A DNA stretch of 64,000 bases from Microvirga pudoricolor (GTDB lineage Bacteria > Pseudomonadota > Alphaproteobacteria > Rhizobiales > Beijerinckiaceae), in contig NZ_JAFEMB010000007.1 in NCBI RefSeq assembly GCF_016892705.1, positions 123,390-187,389 of the forward strand, read 5' to 3'. Both the position numbers and the translations under genes were made by a program. Below the pieces are notes generated by a model, which searched no databases, was not told the origin of the DNA, and was given only the letters and a program-made list of their open reading frames with translations. Shown here piece after piece: positions 43,331 through 51,646 of the stretch (positions are counted from its first letter, which is position 1; each line of letters opens with the position of its first letter).

Positions 43331-45042
43331 GATCGAGATTCCGGCAGCAGCGCGCGCCGTTGGAGCGAGGAGGCCTAGGCCTCCTCGTTTTCCTTTGCGC
43401 GCTGGTGCTGGCCCTCGACGTCCTGCCCTTGGGCCGTCTGCTCATGGCGGCCTTCGCGCCCGGTGGCGCCTTCTCGCCCGAGGCCGCCTTCGCGGCGCTG
43501 ACGAGCCGCGCGGCCATCCGGGCCACCCTGGCGACCCTCGAGACCGGTGTGGCCTCGAGCCTGATCGCCTTCGGGATCGGCGCCGTCATGGCCCTCCTGG
43601 TCTCCGCCACGGACATGCGCGGGCGCCGCCCCATGAGCTTCCTGTTCGTTCTCTCTCTCATGGTCGCGCCCCAGGTCATGGCGCTCGCCTTCATGACCCT
43701 GGCGGGACCTGCCTCGCCCCTTTTGAACCTCATCGGCCTCGCGCCTCAGCCCGGCACGCCCAACCCGCTCCTGGGCAAGCCCGGCATCATCCTCGTGCTC
43801 GGGCTGCACCACGCCCCCATCGTTTTCATCGTCCTGGTCGCGGGCCTCAAGCGCGTGCCGCTGGCCCTCATCGAGGCCGCTCAGATCGATGGCAACCGGC
43901 CGTGGCGGATCGTGCGCCACATCGTCGTGCCGCTGATGCGACCGCACCTGGTGAGCGCCGCCTTCCTGGCCTTCGTTGCGGGAGTCGGCAATTTCGGCAT
44001 CGCAGCCCTGCTGGGCTTGCCCGTGAACTACCTGACCCTGCCCACCCTGATCTATCGGCGCCTGTCGAGCTTCGGGCCGTCCATCATCGGGGACGTGGCC
44101 GTGCTCGGCGTCGCCGTGGCGGCGATCGCCGGAATCGGGGTCCTGGCGAGTCGTTTCGTCCTGCGCGGCACGGGGGATGAGCTGGAGGCGGAACAGCGCC
44201 TTGCCGTGTTCTGGAGGCTCGGGCGCTGGCGGCCCTGGATCGAGGCGGCGGCCTGGAGCCTTGTGGGCCTCGTGCTGGTGCTTCCTCTTGCGTCGCTGCT
44301 GGCCGCATCCCTCGTTCCGGCCTACGGGGTCGTCCTGTCCTTCGCGACCCTCACGCTCGACAACTTCACGGAGGTCCTGATCCGCCAGGGCGCGACCGCG
44401 CGGGCTTTCCGCAATTCGCTGCTGTTCGCGGGCGGAACCGCCATCGTGCTCGGGCTAATCTGCATTCCGGCGGCCTACATCCTCTACAGACGCATGGGGC
44501 GCGGCAGCCGCACCGCCTTCGCGCTGATCGAAGCGCCCTATGCGATCCCCGGCGTGGTGCTGGCCATCGCCTGCATCCTGCTTCTCCTGAAGCCGCTGCC
44601 GGTCCTCAACGCGTCCCTCTACGCCACGCCCTGGATCATCCTCTTCGCCTATCTGGCGCGGTTCCTGCCCGTCGCCTTGAAGCCAGCCCTTGCGGCCATG
44701 GAGCAGCTGGAGCGTTCTCAGGAAGAGGCGGCGGCTCTCGACGGCGCCGGCCTGAAGCGGCGGCTGGCCACCATCGTGGCGCCCTCCCTGCTGCCCTCCG
44801 TCGCCGCCGGGGCGCTTCTGGCCTTCCTCTTGGCCTTCGGTGAGCTCACGGTCTCGGCTCTGCTCTGGTCCGCCGGAACGGAGACCGTGGGCGTGGTCCT
44901 CTACAGCCTGGAGGAGGCGGGCCTCGCCTCGCAGGCCGCCGCCATCGGGATGCTGACGGTTCTCGTCGTGGCCGCCGTGATGCTGGCCCTCGACTTCTTC
45001 GGCGAGCGCCTCCCGCCCGGAACGCTGCCGTGGCGGCCTTGA
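43327..45042 (+). CDS. Fused double ABC permease, FbpB/ferric-type
   Basis: A 571-residue inner-membrane protein made of two permease halves, each with six or so membrane segments and an EAA-type loop: ALIEAAQIDGNRPWRIVRHIV near residue 185 and EEAAALDGAGLKRRLATIV near residue 466. It starts at a GTG overlapping the binder stop. Fused permeases are usual in ferric and some phosphonate transporters. No ATP-binding gene follows, so it must use a partner encoded elsewhere. The stop overlaps the outermost Pho-box repeat. Confidence 0.9.
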   Translation: MRSRFRQQRAPLERGGLGLLVFLCALVLALDVLPLGRLLMAAFAPGGAFSPEAAFAALTSRAAIRATLATLETGVASSLIAFGIGAVMALLVSATDMRGRRPMSFLFVLSLMVAPQVMALAFMTLAGPASPLLNLIGLAPQPGTPNPLLGKPGIILVLGLHHAPIVFIVLVAGLKRVPLALIEAAQIDGNRPWRIVRHIVVPLMRPHLVSAAFLAFVAGVGNFGIAALLGLPVNYLTLPTLIYRRLSSFGPSIIGDVAVLGVAVAAIAGIGVLASRFVLRGTGDELEAEQRLAVFWRLGRWRPWIEAAAWSLVGLVLVLPLASLLAASLVPAYGVVLSFATLTLDNFTEVLIRQGATARAFRNSLLFAGGTAIVLGLICIPAAYILYRRMGRGSRTAFALIEAPYAIPGVVLAIACILLLLKPLPVLNASLYATPWIILFAYLARFLPVALKPALAAMEQLERSQEEAAALDGAGLKRRLATIVAPSLLPSVAAGALLAFLLAFGELTVSALLWSAGTETVGVVLYSLEEAGLASQAAAIGMLTVLVVAAVMLALDFFGERLPPGTLPWRP

Positions 45043-45082
45043 GCGTCACAAAACCGTAAGTTTCATGTCATCAAACTGACGG
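45043..45082 (+). promoter_or_regulatory. Tandem Pho-box-like repeats upstream of the plcP-like gene
   Basis: Four 7-base elements spaced exactly 11 bases apart, GCGTCAC, CCGTAAG, ATGTCAT and CTGACGG, resemble the PhoB unit CTGTCAT. The third is a 6/7 match; the others are 4/7. The spacing is the strongest part of the case. They lie about 50 bases upstream of the PlcP-like ATG. Confidence 0.55.
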
Positions 45083-45131
45083 CCGGCGCAGGCATATTTC
45101 GTTGCACCATGTCAACGAGGGTTTCTGCGTG

Positions 45132-45941
45132 ATGCACGATCAGCACGTCACCCGAGTGCGTACGATGTTCCTGTCGGACATCCATCTCGGAACGCGAGGT
45201 TGCAAGGCTGAACAGCTTCTGGGCTTCCTTCGCCGATACGACGCGGACACGATCTACCTCGTCGGCGACATCGTCGATGGATGGCGGCTGAAGTCCGGCT
45301 GGTACTGGCCCCAGGCCCATAACGACGTTGTCCAGAAACTGCTGCGCAAGGTGCGCAAGGGCGCGCGGCTGATCTATATTCCCGGCAACCACGACGAGTT
45401 CCTGAAAGACTATATCGGCGGCACTTTCGGCGATATCGAACTGGTGGACGAGGCCGTGCACGAGGCAGCGGACGGTCGGAGGTATCTCGTGATCCACGGG
45501 GATCAGTTCGACCTCGTGGTGCGCCATGCGCGCTGGCTCGCCTTGTTGGGCGACGGGGCCTATCAGGCGGCGCTCTTCGTCAACACCCATCTCAACATCC
45601 TGCGCCGCCGTCTCGGCCTGACCTACTGGTCCTTGTCCGCCTGGGCGAAGCTGAAGGTCAAGAACGCGGTCAACTTCATCGGCCGGTTCGAGGAGTTTTT
45701 GTCCTCCGAGGCCCAGCGCCAGGGTCTCGACGGGGTCATCTGCGGGCACATCCACCACGCCGCTCTGCGCGACACGCACGGAATCCGCTATGTGAACACG
45801 GGCGACTGGGTCGAATCCTGTACCGCCGTCGTCGAACATTACGACGGGAATCTCGAGATCGTTCGCTGGCTCGAGCAGGCGTCGTACCCGGAGACCGAGG
45901 TCAGCGCCGTCGTCGAGACGCCGGTCAGGAATGCGGCCTGA
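45132..45941 (+). CDS. plcP: PlcP-like metallophosphoesterase (phospholipase C of lipid remodelling)
   Basis: A 269-residue protein of the calcineurin-type metallophosphoesterase fold with all metal motifs: D16 and H18 in FLSDIHLG, D46 in GDIVDG, N86H87D88 in GNHDE, a His in IHGDQFD and GHIHHA near the C-terminus. Automatic labels often say UDP-2,3-diacylglucosamine hydrolase, but in Sinorhizobium the same family, next to a glycosyltransferase and with a Pho box, is PlcP, which splits phosphatidylcholine to diacylglycerol under phosphate limitation. The ATG at 45132 fits; a longer frame starts at 45102. The gene overlaps the next ATG by one base. Confidence 0.85.
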   Translation: MHDQHVTRVRTMFLSDIHLGTRGCKAEQLLGFLRRYDADTIYLVGDIVDGWRLKSGWYWPQAHNDVVQKLLRKVRKGARLIYIPGNHDEFLKDYIGGTFGDIELVDEAVHEAADGRRYLVIHGDQFDLVVRHARWLALLGDGAYQAALFVNTHLNILRRRLGLTYWSLSAWAKLKVKNAVNFIGRFEEFLSSEAQRQGLDGVICGHIHHAALRDTHGIRYVNTGDWVESCTAVVEHYDGNLEIVRWLEQASYPETEVSAVVETPVRNAA

Positions 45942-46945
45942 TGCGGCTCCTGGTGGCAACCGACGCCTGGCGTCCCCAGATCAACGGCGTCGTCCGCTCC
46001 CTCGAAGCCATGGCGGCCCAGGCGCCCGCCTTCGGCGTCGAGATGTCCATTCTATCTCCGGAGGAGTTCCGATCCTTCCCGATGCCGACCTACGGGGAGA
46101 TCCGCCTGTCCCTCGCGCGGCCCGGCCACGTGGCGAAGCGCCTGCGCGACCTTGCGCCGACCCACGTGCACATCGCCACCGAAGGACCCATCGGTCTCGC
46201 CACGCGCCAAGCCTGCCGCCGGCAGGGCAGGGCGTTTACCACGAGTTATCACACCCGGTTCCCCGAATACCTGTCCGCCCGCCTGCCCGTGCCGGAGCGC
46301 CTGACCTACCGCGCCCTGCGCCGCTTCCACTCGGCCGCCCGGGCCACCCTGGTGAGCACGCCGTCCCTGGAGCGGGAATTGCAGGGCCACGGCTTCGGAA
46401 ACCTCCTGCGTTGGACCCGCGGTGTCGACATCAGCCTCTTCCGGCCTCGCGGCGTCGGCGGGTTCGACGACCCGAAGCCGATCTTCCTGTATGTTGGACG
46501 CGTTTCCGTCGAGAAGAACATCGAGGCTTTCCTGTCCCTCGATCTGCCAGGCACGAAGGTGGTGGTCGGCGACGGCCCGGCCCGGGGGGATCTCCAGTCC
46601 CGTTACCCGCAAGCCCGCTTTCTGGGCGCTCTGGCGGGTGAGGATCTGGCCGAGGTCTACGCGGCCGCCGACGTCTTCGTCTTTCCGAGCCTGACCGACA
46701 CCTTCGGGATCGTACTTCTGGAAGCTCTCGCCTCCGGGCTGCCCGTGGCCGCTTATCCGGTAACGGGTCCGTTGGACGTCGTCGAAGGTTCGGGTTGCGG
46801 CGTCCTTGCCTGGGACCTTCGCCAGGCCGCCCTGGGGGCGCTGCAAATCCCGCGCGATCGCTGCCGCCGCTACGGCGAAACCTTCACCTGGCGCGAGAGT
46901 GCGCGCCAATTTTTCGGGCATATCGAATCCGCTCAGGCCGATTGA
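45941..46945 (+). CDS. agt: Agt-like GT4 glycosyltransferase forming glucosyl/glucuronosyl diacylglycerol
   Basis: A 334-residue soluble GT4-type enzyme: MRLLVATDAWRPQINGVVRS is the donor-domain start, ATEGPIGLATRQAC and SYHTRFPEYLSARLP follow, and FPSLTDTFGIVLLEALASGLPV is the nucleotide-sugar binding motif with its conserved glutamate. Operon partner to the PlcP-like gene. In Agrobacterium the paired Agt makes glycolipid from diacylglycerol during phosphate starvation; that assignment is from context and resemblance. Confidence 0.83.
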   Translation: MRLLVATDAWRPQINGVVRSLEAMAAQAPAFGVEMSILSPEEFRSFPMPTYGEIRLSLARPGHVAKRLRDLAPTHVHIATEGPIGLATRQACRRQGRAFTTSYHTRFPEYLSARLPVPERLTYRALRRFHSAARATLVSTPSLERELQGHGFGNLLRWTRGVDISLFRPRGVGGFDDPKPIFLYVGRVSVEKNIEAFLSLDLPGTKVVVGDGPARGDLQSRYPQARFLGALAGEDLAEVYAAADVFVFPSLTDTFGIVLLEALASGLPVAAYPVTGPLDVVEGSGCGVLAWDLRQAALGALQIPRDRCRRYGETFTWRESARQFFGHIESAQAD

Positions 46946-46956
46946 AAGAGCTCTCG

Positions 46957-46974
46957 CTGTCACGGTGCTTACAT
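46957..46974 (+). promoter_or_regulatory. Pho box upstream of phoX
   Basis: CTGTCAC-GGTG-CTTACAT matches the PhoB consensus CTGTCAT-N4-CTGTCAT in 11 of 14 positions, 44 bases before the phoX start codon. A phosphate-starvation enzyme follows, which supports it. Confidence 0.65.
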
Positions 46975-47018
46975 AGAGTGTTTCTAAAGTTCCCCCGCTC
47001 ACAAGGGAGAACAAAGAC

Positions 47019-48986
47019 GTGAACGAGCATGTGAACCGCCTGCGCGCGAGCGATCTCGAGGATTCAGGCGATGCGGGCTGCAACCCGACCGAAAATCTCA
47101 CCATGGGCGAGATCATCGGCGTCCGCTTCAACCGGCGCGACTTCCTGCGCGGGACGCTCGCAGTCGCGGCGATCTCGGCGACCGTGGGCAAGAGCGCGCT
47201 TGCGGCCAACGAGCAACCTGCCAAGAGGGGAACAGCCGCTGCCTTCGATTTCAAGGAAATCGAAGCCGGCGTCGACCAGACCCATCACGTGGCCGAGGGG
47301 TACGATGCGCAGATCCTCCTACGCTGGGGCGATCCGCTCTTTCCCGATGCGCCCGCCTTCGATCCGGCCGCGCAGACGGCCGAGAAGCAGAGGCGCCAGT
47401 TCGGCTACAACAGCGACTTCGTGGGCTATATCCCGATCGACGGTTCCAGCGACCACGGCATCCTGGTCGTGAACCACGAATACACCAGCGAAGAGCTTAT
47501 GTTTCCTGGTGTCGGCGTGCAGGACGCCAAGGACGTCAACTTTGCGAAGATGACGAAGGATCTCGTGGACATCGAGATCGCCGCGCATGGCGGCGCCGTC
47601 GTCGAGATCCGGCGCGAGAACGGCCGCTGGCAGGTGGTCAAGGATTCCAAGTACACCCGCCGCATCACCGCCGACACGCCCATGGACATCACGGGTCCGG
47701 CCGCCGGGCACGACCGCATGAAGACCGCCGCCGACTCCGGCGGCCGCAGGGTCAACGGCATGGTCAACAATTGCGCCGGGGGCGTGACGCCCTGGGGCAC
47801 GTGGCTGAGCTGCGAGGAAAATTTCAACGGCTACTTCTGGGGCAAGCTCGGCGACGATCACGTCGAGGCCAAGAACTACAAGCGCTACGGCCTCGGTTCG
47901 CCCGCCTATGCGTGGGGCAAGTTCTACGATCGGTTCGATCTCGCCAAGGAGCCGAACGAGGCCAACCGCTTCGGATGGGTCGTGGAGATCGATCCCTTCG
48001 ACCCGAATTTCGTGCCCAGGAAGCGCACGGCGCTCGGCCGCACCAAGCACGAAGGCGCCGCCGGCATCACGAATCCCGACGGCCGGTATGTGATCTATCT
48101 CGGCGACGATGAACGCTTCGACTACGTTTACAAGTTCGTCACCGCCGGCAAAGTGAACACGTCGGATCGCGCCGCGAATCTCGGGCTTCTCGACGAAGGC
48201 ACGCTTTATGTGGCCAAGTACAACCCCGACGGATCGGGAGTCTGGATTCCCATGGTGCACGGGCAGGGCGCTCTTAACGAGGCCAACGGCTTCAGGAGCC
48301 AGGCGGATGTTCTGATCGAGACCCGCCGGGCGGCCGACCTCCTGGGCGCCACCAAGATGGATCGTCCGGAGGACATCGAGGCGAACCCGACGACGAACCG
48401 CGTTTATGTGATGTTGACCAACAACACCCGACGCAAGGACGATCAGGTCGATGCGGCCAATCCGCGGGCCAATAACGCCTTCGGCCATATCGTCGAGATG
48501 ATGCCGGAAGGCGGCGACCATGCGTCGGAGAAGTTCGCTTGGGAGGTGCTGGTCAAGTGCGGAGATCCCTCCGTAGCCGCGGTCGGCGCCACGTTCTCGT
48601 CCGAGACCACCAAAAACGGTTGGTTCGGCATGCCGGACAATTGCTCCATCGACAGCCAGGGCCGGCTTTGGATATCCACGGACGGTAACAATGCGAAGGC
48701 CACGGGGCGGGCGGACGGACTTTGGGCCCTTGAGACGGAGGGCGACCGGCGCGGGACATCCAAGCACTTCTTCCGCGTTCCCGCGGGTGCCGAGATGTGC
48801 GGGCCCTTCTTCACCCCCAACGACGAGACACTGTTCCTGGCGGTCCAGCATCCGGGCGAGGCCGAGGAGGGTGCGCCGGCGAGCTTCGAGAACCCGGCGA
48901 CGCGGTGGCCCGACTTCAAGGACGGCATGCCGCCGCGCCCGTCGGTTCTCGTGGTGACGAAGCAGGGCGGTGGGACAATCGCTTAG
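47019..48986 (+). CDS. phoX: PhoX-type alkaline phosphatase (Tat-exported)
   Basis: The 655-residue product begins at GTG, with AAGGGAG nine bases upstream. Its N-terminal extension precedes a Tat signal, FNRRDFLRGTLAVAAISATVG at about residues 37-57, so it is exported folded. The mature part matches the PhoX/DUF839 family: NHEYTSEELMFPG, GRRVNGMVNNCAGGVTPWGT, CEENFNGYFW and the C-terminal FFTPNDETLFLAVQHPGE. PhoX phosphatases use calcium and iron to release phosphate from organic esters in the periplasm. The 44-base-distant Pho box and plcP-agt neighbours place it in the phosphate regulon. Confidence 0.93.
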   Translation: MNEHVNRLRASDLEDSGDAGCNPTENLTMGEIIGVRFNRRDFLRGTLAVAAISATVGKSALAANEQPAKRGTAAAFDFKEIEAGVDQTHHVAEGYDAQILLRWGDPLFPDAPAFDPAAQTAEKQRRQFGYNSDFVGYIPIDGSSDHGILVVNHEYTSEELMFPGVGVQDAKDVNFAKMTKDLVDIEIAAHGGAVVEIRRENGRWQVVKDSKYTRRITADTPMDITGPAAGHDRMKTAADSGGRRVNGMVNNCAGGVTPWGTWLSCEENFNGYFWGKLGDDHVEAKNYKRYGLGSPAYAWGKFYDRFDLAKEPNEANRFGWVVEIDPFDPNFVPRKRTALGRTKHEGAAGITNPDGRYVIYLGDDERFDYVYKFVTAGKVNTSDRAANLGLLDEGTLYVAKYNPDGSGVWIPMVHGQGALNEANGFRSQADVLIETRRAADLLGATKMDRPEDIEANPTTNRVYVMLTNNTRRKDDQVDAANPRANNAFGHIVEMMPEGGDHASEKFAWEVLVKCGDPSVAAVGATFSSETTKNGWFGMPDNCSIDSQGRLWISTDGNNAKATGRADGLWALETEGDRRGTSKHFFRVPAGAEMCGPFFTPNDETLFLAVQHPGEAEEGAPASFENPATRWPDFKDGMPPRPSVLVVTKQGGGTIA

Positions 48987-49024
48987 GGCCTCATCCGCTG
49001 AGCGGCTCGGCAGCCGACCCGTCC

Positions 49025-49387
49025 TCATGCGGCGTCGGAAGCGCGGGTCCTGCGGGGCCGCGCGCTTCCTCTCCGCTTGCGGGTGCCGGTGCGGGGCGAG
49101 CGCGGGATCAGTTCAAGGACGGTATCCGCTTGATCGCCGGACGCCTCTCGTTTGATCGCCTTCGCTTTGCGGGCGACCGATCGTCCTGTCTCCACGACCT
49201 CGTCCCGGCCCGGCCTGTAGGCCAAGATGGCCGCCGCCGCCGCGCTCGCCAGCGCCACCAGGGTGTCGGCCACGAGCTTGCGCCCGGCTTCCGAACCGAG
49301 AATGTCGTTCACCCAGCCCGCCTTGCGCAGGATCTTGGGAATTTTCACGCCGAACAGGGATTTCGGCATCTTAGTTTTCTTCGTCAT
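49025..49387 (-). CDS. Hypothetical basic protein
   Basis: A 120-residue basic protein with one hydrophobic stretch (VADTLVALASAAAAAILAY) and a Lys/Arg-rich tail. It may be a single-pass membrane or nucleic-acid-associated protein; no family is recognised. It runs against phoX with a 38-base gap and no clear terminator. Confidence 0.55.
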   Translation of the reverse strand: MTKKTKMPKSLFGVKIPKILRKAGWVNDILGSEAGRKLVADTLVALASAAAAAILAYRPGRDEVVETGRSVARKAKAIKREASGDQADTVLELIPRSPRTGTRKRRGSARPRRTRASDAA

Positions 49388-49532
49388 CGATACGCTCCGA
49401 TCCCGCGCGAGAAAGCCCGTCTCGGGCCTGGGGAGTCACGCCGTGCCGGCATGACATTCGTGTTGCGGTTTTCGTGCGGCCTGCGCAGGTTGGAGCCGCA
49501 CGCCCGCCGGAGGGGCGAGAGGGAGAGCGCCT

Positions 49533-50240
49533 GTGAAGATTGCCGCCATTCTCTTCGATAAGGATGGAACGCTCATCGATTACGACAAGAGCTGGTCGGG
49601 CGTGAACCTTGCGGCGGGCGCCCTGGCGGCGGCCGGGGACGAAGACCTGGCGGCTCGGCTCCTGGTCGTGGGCGGCGCCGATCCCGCCACCGGGCGGGCA
49701 GGAGCCGACAGCCTCTTGGCGGCGGCGAGTACCGGCGAGATCGCATCGCAATGGTCCCGGTCGGGAAGCCCGATCCCCCAAGACCAATTGCGGGACGCGC
49801 TCGACCGGCTCTTCCAGGCCTCCGTCGACCATGCCGTCCCGGTGACCGACCTTGCGGCCCTGTTCGGCCGGCTCAAGCAGAGGGGCCTCGCCCTGGGAAT
49901 CGCCAGCAGCGACAGCGAGCTGGCCATCCGGCGCACAATCGACCGGTTCGGCCTGGAACCCTTCATCGACTTCGTCGCGGGCTATGACAGCGGCTTCGGC
50001 CTCAAGCCCGGAGGTGGCATGGTCGAAGCATTCTGCGTCGCGACCGGAGTTGTATCGGACCGCATCGCAGTCGTCGGCGACAACACTCACGACATGCACA
50101 TGGCCGTCGCGGGTCGTGCCGGCCTTCGGGTGGCGGTCCTGACAGGAACCGGGACGCCCGAGACTTTGCTCCCGCATTGCAGCATCTGCCTCCCCAGCAT
50201 CGCTGATCTGGAAGCCGCGATCCTGGACGCTGCGGAATAA
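49533..50240 (+). CDS. HAD-family phosphatase, phosphoglycolate-phosphatase-like
   Basis: A 235-residue HAD hydrolase with the catalytic DXD in LFDKDGTLID (D9, D11), GIASSDSELA as motif II and VVGDNTHDMHMA as the Mg-binding motif IV. It starts at GTG with GGGAGAG upstream. The substrate is a small phosphate ester that the sequence cannot identify. Its position in the phosphate cluster makes a scavenging role possible. Confidence 0.87.
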   Translation: MKIAAILFDKDGTLIDYDKSWSGVNLAAGALAAAGDEDLAARLLVVGGADPATGRAGADSLLAAASTGEIASQWSRSGSPIPQDQLRDALDRLFQASVDHAVPVTDLAALFGRLKQRGLALGIASSDSELAIRRTIDRFGLEPFIDFVAGYDSGFGLKPGGGMVEAFCVATGVVSDRIAVVGDNTHDMHMAVAGRAGLRVAVLTGTGTPETLLPHCSICLPSIADLEAAILDAAE

Positions 50241-50355
50241 TTATCGAAACTCTCCGGAAAGTCGAAATCTTTGCATCAACTGTTTCGAATGGTCCGGTTG
50301 CTAGGCGAGCGAAGCAAAATGCAGCAAGTTGCGTGTGCAAATGCTTTTTGCCATG

Positions 50356-50384
50356 ATGTCATGGAACCGAAATAGAAGTGTCAC
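50356..50384 (+). promoter_or_regulatory. Pho-box-like repeats before the second ferric-type ABC operon
   Basis: ATGTCAT, CCGAAAT and GTGTCAC are spaced 11 bases apart with 4-base gaps, the PhoB box layout, 62 bases upstream of the binder ATG. The outer two match CTGTCAT in 6/7 and 5/7 positions; the middle is weak. Confidence 0.45.
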
Positions 50385-50446
50385 GAACGTTCTCTATTCG
50401 CCGTTCCCGTCGGGCCTTGAGGGCCGTGTCTTCGCAGGGGGTTAGA

Positions 50447-51550
50447 ATGAAAAAGGCTTGGATGCGTTTGACGTCCGTTTCCATGGTGGCGGTTTTCGCC
50501 TCCACGGGGGTGGCCAGCGCGCAGTCAATGGATGATCTGGTGGCGGCCGCCAAGAAGGAAGGCCAGCTGAGCGTGATCGCGCTTCCCCGCGATTGGTGCG
50601 GCTACGGCGCGCTGATCGATGGCTTCAAGGCCAAGTACGGCCTTCAGGTCAACGAGATCAACCCGGACGCCGGCTCCGCCGATGAGCTTGAGGCCATCAA
50701 GGCCAACAAAGGCAATGCCGGACCGCAGGCCCCGGATGTGATCGACGTCGGCTTGTCCTTCGGGCCCTCGGCCAAGTCGCAGGGCCTGATCCAGCCCTAC
50801 AAGGTCGCGACCTGGAGCACGATCCCGGACAGCGCCAAGGATGCGGACGGCTACTGGTACGGGGATTACTACGGCGTTCTCGCCTTCGAGGTGAACAAGG
50901 ACATCGTTCCGAACGTCCCGACCGACTGGGCCGATCTCCTCAAGCCCGAGTACAAGAACTCGGTCGCCCTCGCCGGCGATCCTCGGGCGTCCGCGCAGGC
51001 GATTCAGGGCGTCTATGCGGCCGGTCTCGCGGCAGGCGCCACCGATGCGGCCAAGACGGCCGAGGCGGGTCTCGCCTACTTCGCCGACATGAACAAGAAG
51101 GGCAACTTCGTGCCGGTGATCGCCAAAGCGGCGTCCATCGCACAGGGCTCGACCCCGATCGTCATTCGCTGGGATTACAACGCTCTCGCGGACCGCGACA
51201 CCCTGAAGGGCAATCCCGAGATCGCTGTGGTGATCCCGAAGACGGGCGTCGTCGCGGGCGTCTACGTGCAGGCCATAAGCGCCTACGCGCCGCACCCGAA
51301 CGCCGCGAAGCTTTGGATGGAATACCTCTACTCGGACGAGGGCCAGATCGGCATGCTCAAGGGCTATTGCCATCCGATCCGCTACCAGGACCTCGCCTCG
51401 AAGAACAAGGTTCCGGCGGATCTGGTCGCTAAGCTGCCGCCGGCGGAATCCTACGCCAAGGCGGTCTTCCCGACGCTCGCCGATCAGGACGCGTCGAAGG
51501 AGATCATCACCAAGAAGTGGGACGGGGTCGTCGGCGCGAACGTCAAGTAA
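50447..51550 (+). CDS. ABC transporter substrate-binding protein, ferric/polyamine-type
   Basis: A 367-residue binder with a signal peptide (MRLTSVSMVAVFASTGVASA) and a type 2 binding fold: DLVAAAKKEGQLSVIALPRDW, then NEINPDAGSADELEAI. It heads a complete transporter operon of binder, two permeases and an ATPase. Automatic labels for this family vary among iron, polyamine and aminoethylphosphonate. The upstream Pho-box-like repeats favour a phosphorus compound, but this is inference. AGGGGG lies about 5 bases before the ATG at 50447. Confidence 0.88.
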   Translation: MKKAWMRLTSVSMVAVFASTGVASAQSMDDLVAAAKKEGQLSVIALPRDWCGYGALIDGFKAKYGLQVNEINPDAGSADELEAIKANKGNAGPQAPDVIDVGLSFGPSAKSQGLIQPYKVATWSTIPDSAKDADGYWYGDYYGVLAFEVNKDIVPNVPTDWADLLKPEYKNSVALAGDPRASAQAIQGVYAAGLAAGATDAAKTAEAGLAYFADMNKKGNFVPVIAKAASIAQGSTPIVIRWDYNALADRDTLKGNPEIAVVIPKTGVVAGVYVQAISAYAPHPNAAKLWMEYLYSDEGQIGMLKGYCHPIRYQDLASKNKVPADLVAKLPPAESYAKAVFPTLADQDASKEIITKKWDGVVGANVK

Positions 51551-51563
51551 GCGCTTTCAAGAC

Positions 51564-51598
51564 AGGGCGTTCGCCGGTCGCTCGGACCGGCGGGCGCT
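51564..51598 (+). terminator. Intra-operon hairpin after the ferric/polyamine binder
   Basis: CGCCGGTC and GACCGGCG form an 8-base-pair core with a GCTCG loop, and flanking GC bases extend it. It starts 13 bases after the binder stop and precedes the permease by about 50 bases. No clear T tract follows. Confidence 0.65.
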
Positions 51599-51646
51599 CT
51601 ACGCGTTCCGGCATCCCCAGGCGGGATCGCAAGCCCGACGGTTTTC

